Shown: in pieces, positions 17,637 through 25,639 of the stretch
Layout: each line of letters starts with the position of its first letter
Position numbering within the stretch: the first letter of the stretch is position 1
Source: Pseudomonas bohemica
Lineage (GTDB): Bacteria; Pseudomonadota; Gammaproteobacteria; Pseudomonadales; Pseudomonadaceae
Reading direction: 5' to 3'
Length of the DNA stretch: 64,000 bases
Assembly (NCBI RefSeq): GCF_002934685.1
Contig: NZ_NKHL01000116.1
Coordinates: 1-64,000, forward strand
The notes under the pieces: generated by a model
Databases searched by the model: none
The model's input: the letters and a program-made list of their open reading frames with translations, nothing else
What the model was told of the DNA's origin: nothing
Translations under genes and position numbers: made by a program

Positions 17637-19178
17637 ATGAATATCGCCAATTGGCTGAATGAAGCGGCGCGCCGCTGGCCCGAGCGTCCGGCGTTGTTCC
17701 GGGGCGAGGTGGAAGTGGCCGACTACGCAGGATTTGCCCGGCGTGCCAGGCTTCGAGCCGCGCAGCTCAGGGCGGTGCACGGCGTTGAGGCAGGCGACCG
17801 TGTCGGGTTGTTCATGAAGAACTGCTGCGAATACCTGGAGCTGTTCTATGCGATCTGGTGGATCGGCGCGGTGGCAGTGCCGATCAACTGTAAGCTGCAC
17901 GCCAGTGAGGCCGGCTGGATCGTCGAGAACGCCCAGGCGCGCTTGATCTTCACCGATGACGGGCAGGTGTTCCCCCCCGGTGAACTGCCCGAAGAATGCC
18001 TTGAGCTGGCGGCGTTCGGCGACTTCGCTTCGGCGTCCCTGCAGGCCGATTCGCGCGAACTGGCCGATCCGCTGTCGCGTAGCGCCGGTGACCTGGCCTG
18101 GCTGTTCTACACCTCTGGCACCACCGGGCGCTCCAAGGGCGTGATGTTGTCTCACGGCAACCTGATGGCCATGTCGCTGTGTTACCCGCTGGACGTCGAT
18201 CAGGTCAACGCTGAGGATGCCGTGGTCTATGCCGCGCCGATGTCCCATGGCGCCGGGTTGTACAACTTCATCCACGTGCGGTGTGGCGCGCGGCATGTGG
18301 TGCCCGACTCTCGCGGGTTCAAGGCGGCCGAGCTGTTCGAGCTGGCCCGTGGTCTCAAGCAGGTTTCGCTGTTCGCCGCGCCGACGATGGTCAAGCGCAT
18401 GGTCGAAGAAGCCCGGCGCCAGGGTTATTCCGGCGAGGGCCTCAAGAGTGTGATCTATGGCGGCGCGCCGATGTACGTCGCCGATCTGCGCGAGGCCGTG
18501 GAGGTGTTCGGGGCGCGTCTGATCCAGATCTACGGTCAGGGTGAGAGCCCGATGACCGTCACCGCCCTGGGGCGCGCCGCCATCGCCGACCGCCAAAGCC
18601 CGCAGTGGGAGCGTCTGGTCGCGTCGGTGGGCATGGCGCAATCCTGCGTGGAAATCAAAGTGGTCGATGCCCAGCGACAGACCGTCCCCACAGGCCAGGC
18701 CGGAGAGATCGCCGTGCGCGGGGCAACGGTGATGCAAGGTTACTGGCGCAACGACGCAGCGACTCGCGAAACGCTGGTCGATGGCTGGTTGTTCACCGGC
18801 GACATCGGCTATCTGGACCCGGACGGCTGCCTGACCCTGACCGATCGCTCCAAGGACGTGATCATTTCAGGGGGCAGCAATGTGTACCCCCGTGAAGTCG
18901 AAGAAGTCCTCGCCACCCATCCTGGGGTATTCGAAGTCTGTGTGGTCGGTGAAGCCGATGCGGAGTGGGGTGAGTCGGTGGTGGCGTTCGTGGTGGCGCG
19001 GGAAGAAAGCACCGTGGATCAGAACGCCCTGAACAGCTGGTTCGTTTCGCGCATGGCCTCCTTCAAGAAACCGAAAAAGTACGTGTTCTGCGCCGAGCTT
19101 CCCAAGAACAGCTACGGCAAGGTGCTCAAGACCGATCTGCGAACGTGGCTAAAGGAGCGCAGCACAGCAACTGCGTGA
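17637..19178 (+). CDS. Acyl-CoA synthetase (AMP-forming)
   Basis: 513 aa ANL superfamily ligase that activates a carboxylic acid with ATP and CoA. Motifs: A3 LFYTSGTTGRSKGVMLSH, A5 IYGQGESPM, A7 WLFTGDIGYLDPDG, A8 LTDRSKDVIISGGSNVYPREVE, and the A10 Lys in PKNSYGKVLKTDLR. The ATG at 17637 is preferred over a TTG at 17631 that overlaps the thiolase stop; GAGG stands just before it. Substrate range cannot be read, but the adjacent thiolase and carboxylate transporter argue for an acid fed into CoA-linked degradation. It shares an operon with both. Confidence 0.92.
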   Translation: MNIANWLNEAARRWPERPALFRGEVEVADYAGFARRARLRAAQLRAVHGVEAGDRVGLFMKNCCEYLELFYAIWWIGAVAVPINCKLHASEAGWIVENAQARLIFTDDGQVFPPGELPEECLELAAFGDFASASLQADSRELADPLSRSAGDLAWLFYTSGTTGRSKGVMLSHGNLMAMSLCYPLDVDQVNAEDAVVYAAPMSHGAGLYNFIHVRCGARHVVPDSRGFKAAELFELARGLKQVSLFAAPTMVKRMVEEARRQGYSGEGLKSVIYGGAPMYVADLREAVEVFGARLIQIYGQGESPMTVTALGRAAIADRQSPQWERLVASVGMAQSCVEIKVVDAQRQTVPTGQAGEIAVRGATVMQGYWRNDAATRETLVDGWLFTGDIGYLDPDGCLTLTDRSKDVIISGGSNVYPREVEEVLATHPGVFEVCVVGEADAEWGESVVAFVVAREESTVDQNALNSWFVSRMASFKKPKKYVFCAELPKNSYGKVLKTDLRTWLKERSTATA

Positions 19179-19238
19179 AAAAACGATTCTTCACCTGCTG
19201 GTTTTCCTTGAATAACAACAAAATACGGGAATACGAAC

Positions 19239-20597
19239 ATGGCAACTCAACTGCAAAATCCTGGGCGTCAGCGTCGTCGCGCCTTTATCGGGGCCATCTC
19301 CGGCCACCTGATCGAGTGGTATGACTATGGCGTCTACGGCTTCCTGGCGGTGTATATCGGCCAGGCGTTTTTCGTCTCTGACAACCCCACCACGAGCCTG
19401 CTCAGCAGCTTTGCCGCGTTTGCCCTGAGCTTCTTCATCCGGCCGTTGGGCGGGCTGTTCTTCGGTCCATTGGCCGACAAGATCGGGCGGCGCAAAACCC
19501 TGGTCACCGTGCTGGTGATGATGGCCGGCTCGACCTTTCTGCTTGGGTTTCTACCGACCTACGCGACCATCGGACTGGCTGCGCCAGTACTGCTGATCCT
19601 GATCCGCTGCTTGCAGGGCTTTTCCGCGGGTGGAGAGATCGGCACCATCACCAGCTTTATTTCCGAATATGCAGGGCCCGGCCGGCGCGGCTTCTCGACC
19701 TGCTGGCTGATGGTCACCGCCGTATTGGGGTTGCTGCTGGGCGGCGCTGTGGCCAATGGCATGACTTGGGCGCTGGGCGCCGATGTGATGCAGTCCTGGG
19801 GCTGGCGCATTCCGTTCATGATTGCAGGCCCCATGGGACTGATCTCCATGTACATCCGCCTGAAGCTGGAAGACAGCCCTGAATTTCTCGCCCTGCAAAA
19901 GGCAGGTGAAACCTCCAAGGCACCGCTGCGTGAAGTCTGGCAGTGGAAGCGGGCGATTGCGCTGGTGTTCTTCATCATCACGCTGCACAGCTCGATCTTC
20001 TATCTGGTGCTGACCTTCGCCTCGACCTACATGTCGCGCCTTCTCAAGTTCGACAGTGGCACCACGCTGTTCTACGTGTTCATCGCCAGCCTGGCCGCGG
20101 CTTTCGTGATGCCGCTGGGTGGGGCGTTTACCGACCGTTACGGCCGTAAACCGTTTCTGATGGTGGTCGGCGTGCTGGCGACACTGGCGATGTACTGGTT
20201 CTTCAAATCCGCCCCGACCGCGACGCCGGCCTCGTTCTTCTGGCCGCTGATGGCGGTGGCGATCCTCTTCGGCCTGTACGCTTCGTCGACCTACGCCACC
20301 ATGAGCGAGCTGCTGCCGACGCGCATCCGCTCCACCGGCATTGCCGTGGCCTACAACATTCCGGTCGCGGTGTTTGGCGGCAGTGCGCCGTTGATTTCGA
20401 CCTGGCTAATCCAGCAGACCGGCGATATCAGCTCGCCCTGGTATTTCTATATCGGCACGGGGGTTGCGTCGCTGATTGCGCTGACGGTGTTGCGCCAGGA
20501 GGACTTCGTTGCCTGTACAGGTGCTGCGCAGGTTCCAGCGGTGCCGGTGGGGCGTGTGGTTACCGAGCAGGTTGCAGCGTCGGGCAGTCAGGTTTAA
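19239..20597 (+). CDS. MHS-family MFS transporter (carboxylate:H+ symporter)
   Basis: 452 aa, twelve transmembrane segments, metabolite:H+ symporter subfamily of the MFS (relatives carry shikimate, alpha-ketoglutarate, citrate or proline/betaine). Family marks are HLIEWYDYGVYGFLAVYIG at the start, FFIRPLGGLFFGPLADKIGRRKTL and LIRCLQGFSAGGEIG. It lies 60 bp downstream of the acyl-CoA synthetase on the same strand and probably brings in the acid that the synthetase activates. Start ATG is preceded by GGGAATACGAAC, a weak site. Confidence 0.9.
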   Translation: MATQLQNPGRQRRRAFIGAISGHLIEWYDYGVYGFLAVYIGQAFFVSDNPTTSLLSSFAAFALSFFIRPLGGLFFGPLADKIGRRKTLVTVLVMMAGSTFLLGFLPTYATIGLAAPVLLILIRCLQGFSAGGEIGTITSFISEYAGPGRRGFSTCWLMVTAVLGLLLGGAVANGMTWALGADVMQSWGWRIPFMIAGPMGLISMYIRLKLEDSPEFLALQKAGETSKAPLREVWQWKRAIALVFFIITLHSSIFYLVLTFASTYMSRLLKFDSGTTLFYVFIASLAAAFVMPLGGAFTDRYGRKPFLMVVGVLATLAMYWFFKSAPTATPASFFWPLMAVAILFGLYASSTYATMSELLPTRIRSTGIAVAYNIPVAVFGGSAPLISTWLIQQTGDISSPWYFYIGTGVASLIALTVLRQEDFVACTGAAQVPAVPVGRVVTEQVAASGSQV

Positions 20598-20765
20598 GGC
20601 TCGTCTGGCGACTGCATTCGCGCTCTCGGGGGAGGACGTTACCCCTGTCACAGCATGGCTTGCCAAAGACAGCGGTCTTCAAATCGCCGCTGCCGCCAAG
20701 CCGTACTGCGACAGGATCGGTGTCTGTACATTCCCACGGAAAGCAAGGTCCGAGGCTGGAACCCC

Positions 20766-22331
20766 CTACCGGTTGAAGCGCTCTGCCAGGCTATGAAGAT
20801 ATTGCGCCATCTGCTCCAGCTCGCGGCTTATGTTCGAACCTTGCTGGGCCTGGCCTGCGCTTTGATCGCACAGTTGGGCGATGCGGTTGATCTGCTGGTT
20901 AATGCTTTCCGCGACGTGGGTCTGTTGCTCTGATGCCGAGGCCATTTGCTGACTCATGCCGGTGATCCGCGACACCGCCTGACTGATGCCGCTCAAGGCG
21001 TGCTGGACCGCCTCGACACTGGCCACGCTTTCCTGGGACATCGCCTGCCCACGCGTGGCGGTGGCGACCGCGCGGCTGGCGCCTTCACGCAGCTCACCGA
21101 TGATGCCCTGGATCTGTTCGGTCGAGGTCTGGGTGCGCGATGCCAGCGAGCGCACCTCATCGGCCACCACGGCAAAACCTCGGCCCTGCTCACCGGCACG
21201 CGCCGCCTCGATCGCTGCGTTGAGCGCCAACAGATTGGTCTGCTGGGCGATGGAATTGATGACATCGACGACGCTGCCGATCGATTGCGTGGCAGTGGCC
21301 AACTCACCCACGGCCTGACCGATTTCCGACACCGCATTGGCCATGTGCCGAATCGCCAGCAGACTGTCGTCCGCCAGGCCTCGACCTTCTTGCGCCAGGG
21401 TATCGGCCTCAAGGGCCGCATGCGCGGTGTTCTGAACGTTGTGGGTGACTTCCTGGATGCTCGCCGCCATCTGCGTAATCGCCGTGGCCGATTGATCGGT
21501 TTCATTGCGTTGCTGGTCAAGTGCTTGGGCCTGCAGCAGCGACAGGCTGGCGGACTGTCCCGCACGCAATTTGACGCTTTCGCCGGCATCTACCAGGCGG
21601 GTCAGCGCCGTCTGCAGGCGCGCTTCTTCGCTGAGCAAGGCCAGGTCAAGGCGCGCCTGAGGGCCTCGGTTGTCGCTGTAGGTCAGTGCGATCAGCGGGT
21701 CGGTGAAAGCTTTGGGATGGTCGTTGAGCAGGGCCTTGAGGGTCTGGTTCTGACGCCATTCCAGCAGCGCGCTCAGGGCGATCAGAGTCAGCAGCATCAC
21801 CACCAGCACGGCGTGATCGTTCAGCAGGTAATTGCACACGCCGAGCACCACTGCGGCGATGATCAGGGGTAACTGACGCGCCAGATGGTAGCGCGCCGTA
21901 CTGAGCGGCGAGACCGCCGGTTTACCCACGCGCAGTCGCGCGTACAGGGCCTCGGCCCGGCGCACCTGATGCCGGCTGGGCAGCGAGCGTACGGATTCGA
22001 AGCCGGCGATCTTGCCCTGTTCGTAGATCGGTGTGACATAGGCGCTGACCCAATAGAAATCGCCGTTCTTGCTGCGATTCTTGACCACACCCATCCAGGG
22101 CTTGCCCTGCTTGATGGTCTCCCACATATGGGCGAACACCGAGGGCGGCATGTCCGGGTGGCGTACGAGATTGTGTGGCTGGCCGATCAGCTCCTCGCGG
22201 GTGAAACCGCTGAGAGTGACGAAGGCGTCATTGCAGTAGGTGATGTGGCTGCTCAGGTCCGTCGTGGAGATCAGGCGCTCATCGGCGGAGAAGGTTCGTT
22301 CCTGCTGTGTGACCGGCATGTTCAAACGCAT
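20766..22331 (-). CDS. aer: Aerotaxis-type receptor Aer (PAS-MCP)
   Basis: 521 aa. A PAS domain covers residues 10-125 ([49 protein letters not shown]), the hallmark of Aer where PAS binds FAD. A central membrane anchor at about 150-195 (hydrophobic hairpin) is followed by a long cytoplasmic signalling domain with the conserved MCP hairpin [35 protein letters not shown]. There is no periplasmic sensor, as expected for a redox/energy sensor. The start [14 protein letters not shown] matches the Pseudomonas Aer N-terminus as I recall it. Upstream AAGGATG fits a ribosome binding site. It stands alone, away from che genes. Confidence 0.9.
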   Translation of the reverse strand: MRLNMPVTQQERTFSADERLISTTDLSSHITYCNDAFVTLSGFTREELIGQPHNLVRHPDMPPSVFAHMWETIKQGKPWMGVVKNRSKNGDFYWVSAYVTPIYEQGKIAGFESVRSLPSRHQVRRAEALYARLRVGKPAVSPLSTARYHLARQLPLIIAAVVLGVCNYLLNDHAVLVVMLLTLIALSALLEWRQNQTLKALLNDHPKAFTDPLIALTYSDNRGPQARLDLALLSEEARLQTALTRLVDAGESVKLRAGQSASLSLLQAQALDQQRNETDQSATAITQMAASIQEVTHNVQNTAHAALEADTLAQEGRGLADDSLLAIRHMANAVSEIGQAVGELATATQSIGSVVDVINSIAQQTNLLALNAAIEAARAGEQGRGFAVVADEVRSLASRTQTSTEQIQGIIGELREGASRAVATATRGQAMSQESVASVEAVQHALSGISQAVSRITGMSQQMASASEQQTHVAESINQQINRIAQLCDQSAGQAQQGSNISRELEQMAQYLHSLAERFNR

Positions 22332-22466
22332 AAGGCCGTTTCATCCTTGATATCGCGGGACGGGTTAATTGCCAGTAGGTGTACCACAACATTGCCGGAG
22401 GCCGAACGGCAGATGCCCGGCAATGGGAAATCGTTCCCAAAAACCGGGCGCCATGGAGCATCGCGG

Positions 22467-22706
22467 TCAGTTGCCGTCGGCGACCTTGCGCTCGATTTCC
22501 GCGGTTTTGCGTTCCAGTTCCTCGGCCTCCTGCTCTTTGGTGCGAATGGACGTGGGCGTGATGACCTCATCCACGCCGCGGGTGTCATTGTCACGGTCCT
22601 CGAGATCACGCTCGACCACGTTGACCGGTTTGCCGGAAGCATCGGTGGGCGGCGCGTTGAAAGGGCGGTTGGACGACTCGGGGGTGCTGCGGTTGTCGTT
22701 GCTCAT
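22467..22706 (-). CDS. Small hydrophilic protein
   Basis: 79 aa, highly charged (many Asp, Glu, Arg, Lys, Asn) with a C-terminal Glu/Lys-rich helix-like tail (KEQEAEELERKTAEIERK) that may form a short coiled coil. No domain or membrane segment is recognised. The ATG at 22706 is chosen because GAGG sits 8 nt upstream; longer in-frame extensions run through the terminator hairpin at 22801-22829. It lies between aer and a candidate sRNA. Function unknown. Confidence 0.6.
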   Translation of the reverse strand: MSNDNRSTPESSNRPFNAPPTDASGKPVNVVERDLEDRDNDTRGVDEVITPTSIRTKEQEAEELERKTAEIERKVADGN

Positions 22707-22800
22707 GTCGATATCCTCGGGTGGCTTGTTGATTGGATGCCAGGGCCTGAGACGAGTTCGAGAAATTTGCGGGCAAGCGAGCAGCGCTGAATGGCGGGCA

Positions 22801-22829
22801 TAAAAAAGCCCGCTGGGGAAGACGGGCTT
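22801..22829 (-). terminator. Intrinsic terminator with no gene in front of it
   Basis: On the minus strand: AAGCCCG, a 10-nt loop, CGGGCTT, then six T residues. It is a textbook rho-independent terminator. It lies upstream of the small protein gene (start 22706), so it ends a transcript coming from the right, where no minus-strand protein gene exists up to 23280. Confidence 0.8.
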
Positions 22830-22904
22830 AAAGAGGATCAAAAGGAGTAAGTGCAGACTGAACCCCCTGGCGTGAACATTTCGTGAAAACGGTTTTATGA
22901 CTGA
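22801..22904 (-). ncRNA. Candidate small RNA ending at the orphan terminator
   Basis: The transcript would end at the strong terminator at 22801-22829. An AT-rich TATAAA on the minus strand (22916-22911) is a possible -10, giving an RNA of roughly 100 nt; no convincing -35 was found. The segment has no open frame of note. I do not recognise a known Pseudomonas sRNA family in it. Confidence 0.33.
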
Positions 22905-23280
22905 TTCCTATTTATAAAAAGGCGACGGACGGTCTACTGCTGACTGGGCTCACTGAGGCTCAGGGGTCGAATGCACCGGCTTGTGCCAGAGCGCTGGATC
23001 AGCGCTCTTGACCCATTCCACTGCATTCTCGTTATGCCTCAGCGCGGCGTGGCGGGCGGCAGGGCGGGCGCTCGCGCAACGGCGTCAGTTCATTCCCGAG
23101 CACCCGCTTCCAGGCACGTGAACGTCTGCCTCTATATGTCACGTGGCCGTATAGGTCGGGGCGCCTAAACGTGCTCTAATCACCTCCACTCAAACAGGGG
23201 AACGGCCAACGCTTTGTCTGTGCTGACAGGCACCTGCGGCACGTTCCTCGATACCCTCAGGTTTTTCGCAAAGGGCTGTC
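22905..23280. other. Non-coding region with a perfect 9-3-9 palindrome
   Basis: No protein gene is supported. At 22988-23008 the arms AGAGCGCTG and CAGCGCTCT are perfectly inverted around GAT, with no T-tract, so it is more operator-like than terminator-like. The right part probably carries the promoter of the XRE-cupin gene (AAGGG at 23270-23274 is its ribosome binding site). Confidence 0.45.
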
Positions 23281-23829
23281 ATGGATACGGGGTCACGACT
23301 CAAGTTGGTGCGGGAAAGCTACAAGATGTCCCAGCGAGAGCTGGCCAGACGCAGCGGTGTCGCCAATGGCACGATCTCGTTGATTGAGTTGAATCGCGTC
23401 AGCCCCTCGGTCAGCTCGCTGAAAAAACTGCTGGAAGGGTTTCCCATGACCCTGGCGGATTTCTTCTCCTTCGACCAGCCGCCCCAAGAGCAACGCTACG
23501 TGTTCCGCGCCGGTGAACAGCCGGACCTGGGCCGAGACGGACTGCGCCTGTTGCTGATCGGCGCATCGGTGCCGAGCCGCCAGATGCGCATGTTGCGTGA
23601 GCAATACGCTCCCGGCGCCGGTTCCGGTGACGAGCCCATCGTTCACGCGCAAGGCGAGGAGTGCGGACTTGTCACACGCGGCACCATCGAGCTGACGGTG
23701 GACGGGCAGATCAGCATCCTCAATGCTGGCGACGGCTACTACTTCCCGACCACGCTGCCCCACGGTTTTCGCAACATCGGGCAAGACGAGGCCGAGATCA
23801 TCAGCGCCAATACGCCTGCCAACTTCTAA
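23281..23829 (+). CDS. XRE-family regulator with C-terminal cupin
   Basis: 182 aa. The N-terminal XRE HTH covers residues 6-60 (LKLVRESYKMSQRELARRSGVANGTISLIELNRVSPSVSSLKKLLEG). The C-terminal cupin (110-180) shows EECGLVTRGTIELTVDGQ and GDGYYFPTTLPHGFRNIG. This architecture matches the PuuR-like group of regulators, which often control polyamine or amino-acid catabolism. No catabolic gene lies directly next to it: the FecI-type sigma gene follows after a REP-like hairpin, so its target is elsewhere or autogenous. Confidence 0.88.
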   Translation: MDTGSRLKLVRESYKMSQRELARRSGVANGTISLIELNRVSPSVSSLKKLLEGFPMTLADFFSFDQPPQEQRYVFRAGEQPDLGRDGLRLLLIGASVPSRQMRMLREQYAPGAGSGDEPIVHAQGEECGLVTRGTIELTVDGQISILNAGDGYYFPTTLPHGFRNIGQDEAEIISANTPANF

Positions 23830-23855
23830 GAACCCTACTCGGGCGCCGTGAGTGC

Positions 23856-23921
23856 TGTAGCGGCAGGCTGGCCGGCAGTAGCGATATTGCGGATGTCACC
23901 GCCGGCCAGCCGGACGGCTAT
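23856..23921. repeat. REP-type hairpin (GTAGC...GCCGGC family)
   Basis: Long imperfect inverted repeat, TAGCGGCAGGCTGGCCGGC on the left and GCCGGCCAGCC...GGCTA on the right, around a centre AGCGATATTGCGGAT. Its layout matches the elements at 31747 and 63290 in this window. Confidence 0.65.
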
Positions 23922-24052
23922 CGGAGGGTGATCCGCGCGGTGGGGGGGCGACGGAACAGATTGCCTGCACGCCATCAGCCAAGCCAAACGCGGCCAACGC
24001 GCGGTCTACAGCATCCCCGCTCAAAAAGACCTTGGTTTCTGGATGTAACACT

Positions 24053-24071
24053 AATTAGAATCAGTCTCATC
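24053..24071. promoter_or_regulatory. Fur box upstream of fecI-type gene
   Basis: The 19-bp segment from AATTAGAATC to AGTCTCATC matches the palindromic form AATGAGAATnATTCTCATT at about 15 positions. It lies 29 bp before the ECF sigma start, where Fur normally represses iron-starvation sigma genes. Confidence 0.65.
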
Positions 24072-24099
24072 TGTGACATCCCAACCAGGCTTTCTATAC

Positions 24100-24609
24100 A
24101 TGAGCGACGCAGCGACGCCTTCGGAGCACACTCTGCATGCCCTTTATCGCGATCATCATGGCTGGCTGGAAAGCTGGCTGCGGCGGCGCATGGGCAATGC
24201 CTGGGATGCGGCGGATCTGAGTCAGGACACGTTTGTGCGGGTCATCTCAAGCTCGCAACAGATCGCCGACCTTCGCGAACCGCGTGCTTACCTGTTGACT
24301 GTCGGCAAGCGTCTGTTGAGCAATTTCTACGCCCGGCAAAGCCTGGAGCAGGCCTATCTCGAAGCCTTGGCACAGTTGCCGGAAGCCTGCGCGCCGTCAC
24401 CGGAGCAACGTTGGGCGCTGCTGCAAACCCTGCAAGCGCTGGATGAGTTGCTCGACGGTTTACCGACAGTGGTGCGCAAGGCGTTTCTGCTCAGTCAGCT
24501 CGAAGGGCTCGGCTATCGCGAAATCGCCGAACGCCTGCAGGTCAGCGAACGCACCGTCAAACGCTACATGGCCCAGGCTTACGAACACTGCCTGCTGGTG
24601 GATTGGTGA
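24100..24609 (+). CDS. FecI-like ECF sigma factor (iron starvation type)
   Basis: 169 aa ECF sigma factor. Region 2 is visible as LYRDHHGWLESWLRRRMGNAWDAADLSQDTFVRV, with RAYLLTVGKRLLSNFYAR, and region 4 as VRKAFLLSQLEGLGYREIAERLQVSERTVKRYMAQA. This is the FecI/PvdS-related group that is activated by a FecR partner when the outer-membrane receptor is loaded. The ATG at 24100 is used because the upstream GTG at 24073 has no ribosome binding site and overlaps the Fur box. It overlaps the fecR-like gene by 4 nt. Expected target: the TonB receptor gene at 25640. Confidence 0.93.
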   Translation: MSDAATPSEHTLHALYRDHHGWLESWLRRRMGNAWDAADLSQDTFVRVISSSQQIADLREPRAYLLTVGKRLLSNFYARQSLEQAYLEALAQLPEACAPSPEQRWALLQTLQALDELLDGLPTVVRKAFLLSQLEGLGYREIAERLQVSERTVKRYMAQAYEHCLLVDW

Positions 24610-25571
24610 GCCGCGCCGCTCTGTCCAGCGAAGAGCGTGACGTGCTGCGCAAGGCTGCGCAGTGGCTGGCGCTGCTGGAGTCCGGTGCGGCTTCTGACGA
24701 CGATCACGACGCGCTGCAACGCTGGCGCAACAGCGATGGCAACCACGAGCGCGCCTGGCAGAAGGCGCAACAGTTGCGCCAGCGCTTCAGTGACCTGCCG
24801 ACGAGCCTGGCCATGGCGACCCTCGATCGACCGGATCAGGCGCGCCGCGCCGTGCTTAAACGCGCGCTGGGCATCGCCGCCCTGGCGCCAGCGGTGTGGC
24901 TGGTGGGGCGGCAACTGCCCATTGATGTCTGGCGCTCAGATCTGCACACCTCAACCGGTGAACAGAAACGCTGGCAATTGGCCGATGGCAGCACGCTGCA
25001 ACTGGACACGGCCAGCGCCGCCAACGTCGATCTTGTCGCCCGCCGCGTGACGCTGATACGCGGTGAAATAGCGCTCAAGGTGCCGGGCGAGATACCGTTG
25101 ACGGTCGACGGGCCCTATGGCCGGATCATCGTCAGCCACAGCGAAGTCTGCGTGGCTTTGCGCGATGACCAGTGTCGGGTTCAGGTGGTCAGTGGCAGTG
25201 TGCAGGTGCAACCGTTGCAAGGTCCGCTGGTGACGTTGCAGGGCGGTCAGCAGGTAGAACTGCGGCGCGGTGGTGCCGGAGCCGTCCGTGCGTTCGATGC
25301 GACGCTGCCGGGTTGGCGCCAGGGTGTGCTCACTGCGCAGAATCAGCCGCTGGGGGATTTCCTGCGGGAGCTGGGCCGCTATCGCAGTGGATTATTGCGC
25401 TGGGAGCCCGAGCTTGAAGCCCTGCGCGTCACCGGCAGTTTCCGCCTCGATAACACTGACCGCATCCTTTCGCTGCTGGCTGCCAGTCTGCCGCTGGACG
25501 TACACGCGCGCACCCGCTACTGGATCACGCTGGTGCCGCGCGCGAACCCATCGCCGAAAAAAAACGCGTGA
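24606..25571 (+). CDS. FecR-like transmembrane sigma regulator
   Basis: 321 aa. The N-terminal cytoplasmic part includes the DUF4880-type segment (AAQWLALLESGAASDDDHDALQRWRNSDGNHERAWQ). One membrane helix lies near residues 80-97 (ALGIAALAPAVWLVG). The periplasmic FecR domain shows GEQKRWQLADGSTLQLDTASAANVD and VTLIRGEIALKV. The GTG at 24606 overlaps the sigma stop (GTGA), a translationally coupled pair. It passes the receptor signal to the sigma factor. The C-terminal part (LGRYRSGLLRWEPELEALRVTGSFRLDNTDRILSLLAASLPL) has the STN-like pocket-contact fold typical of these proteins. Confidence 0.92.
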   Translation: MSRAALSSEERDVLRKAAQWLALLESGAASDDDHDALQRWRNSDGNHERAWQKAQQLRQRFSDLPTSLAMATLDRPDQARRAVLKRALGIAALAPAVWLVGRQLPIDVWRSDLHTSTGEQKRWQLADGSTLQLDTASAANVDLVARRVTLIRGEIALKVPGEIPLTVDGPYGRIIVSHSEVCVALRDDQCRVQVVSGSVQVQPLQGPLVTLQGGQQVELRRGGAGAVRAFDATLPGWRQGVLTAQNQPLGDFLRELGRYRSGLLRWEPELEALRVTGSFRLDNTDRILSLLAASLPLDVHARTRYWITLVPRANPSPKKNA

Positions 25572-25639
25572 AGCCTGTCCCTTTTTTTCACCTCGCCGGT
25601 CATTCCAGGTAAGTGAACAAAATACGAGAGCTTCCTTCC

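Noticed and set aside
22390-22425. Terminator between aer and the small protein gene
   Set aside because: CATTGCCGG/CCGGCAATG is a good hairpin but has no T-tract on either strand.
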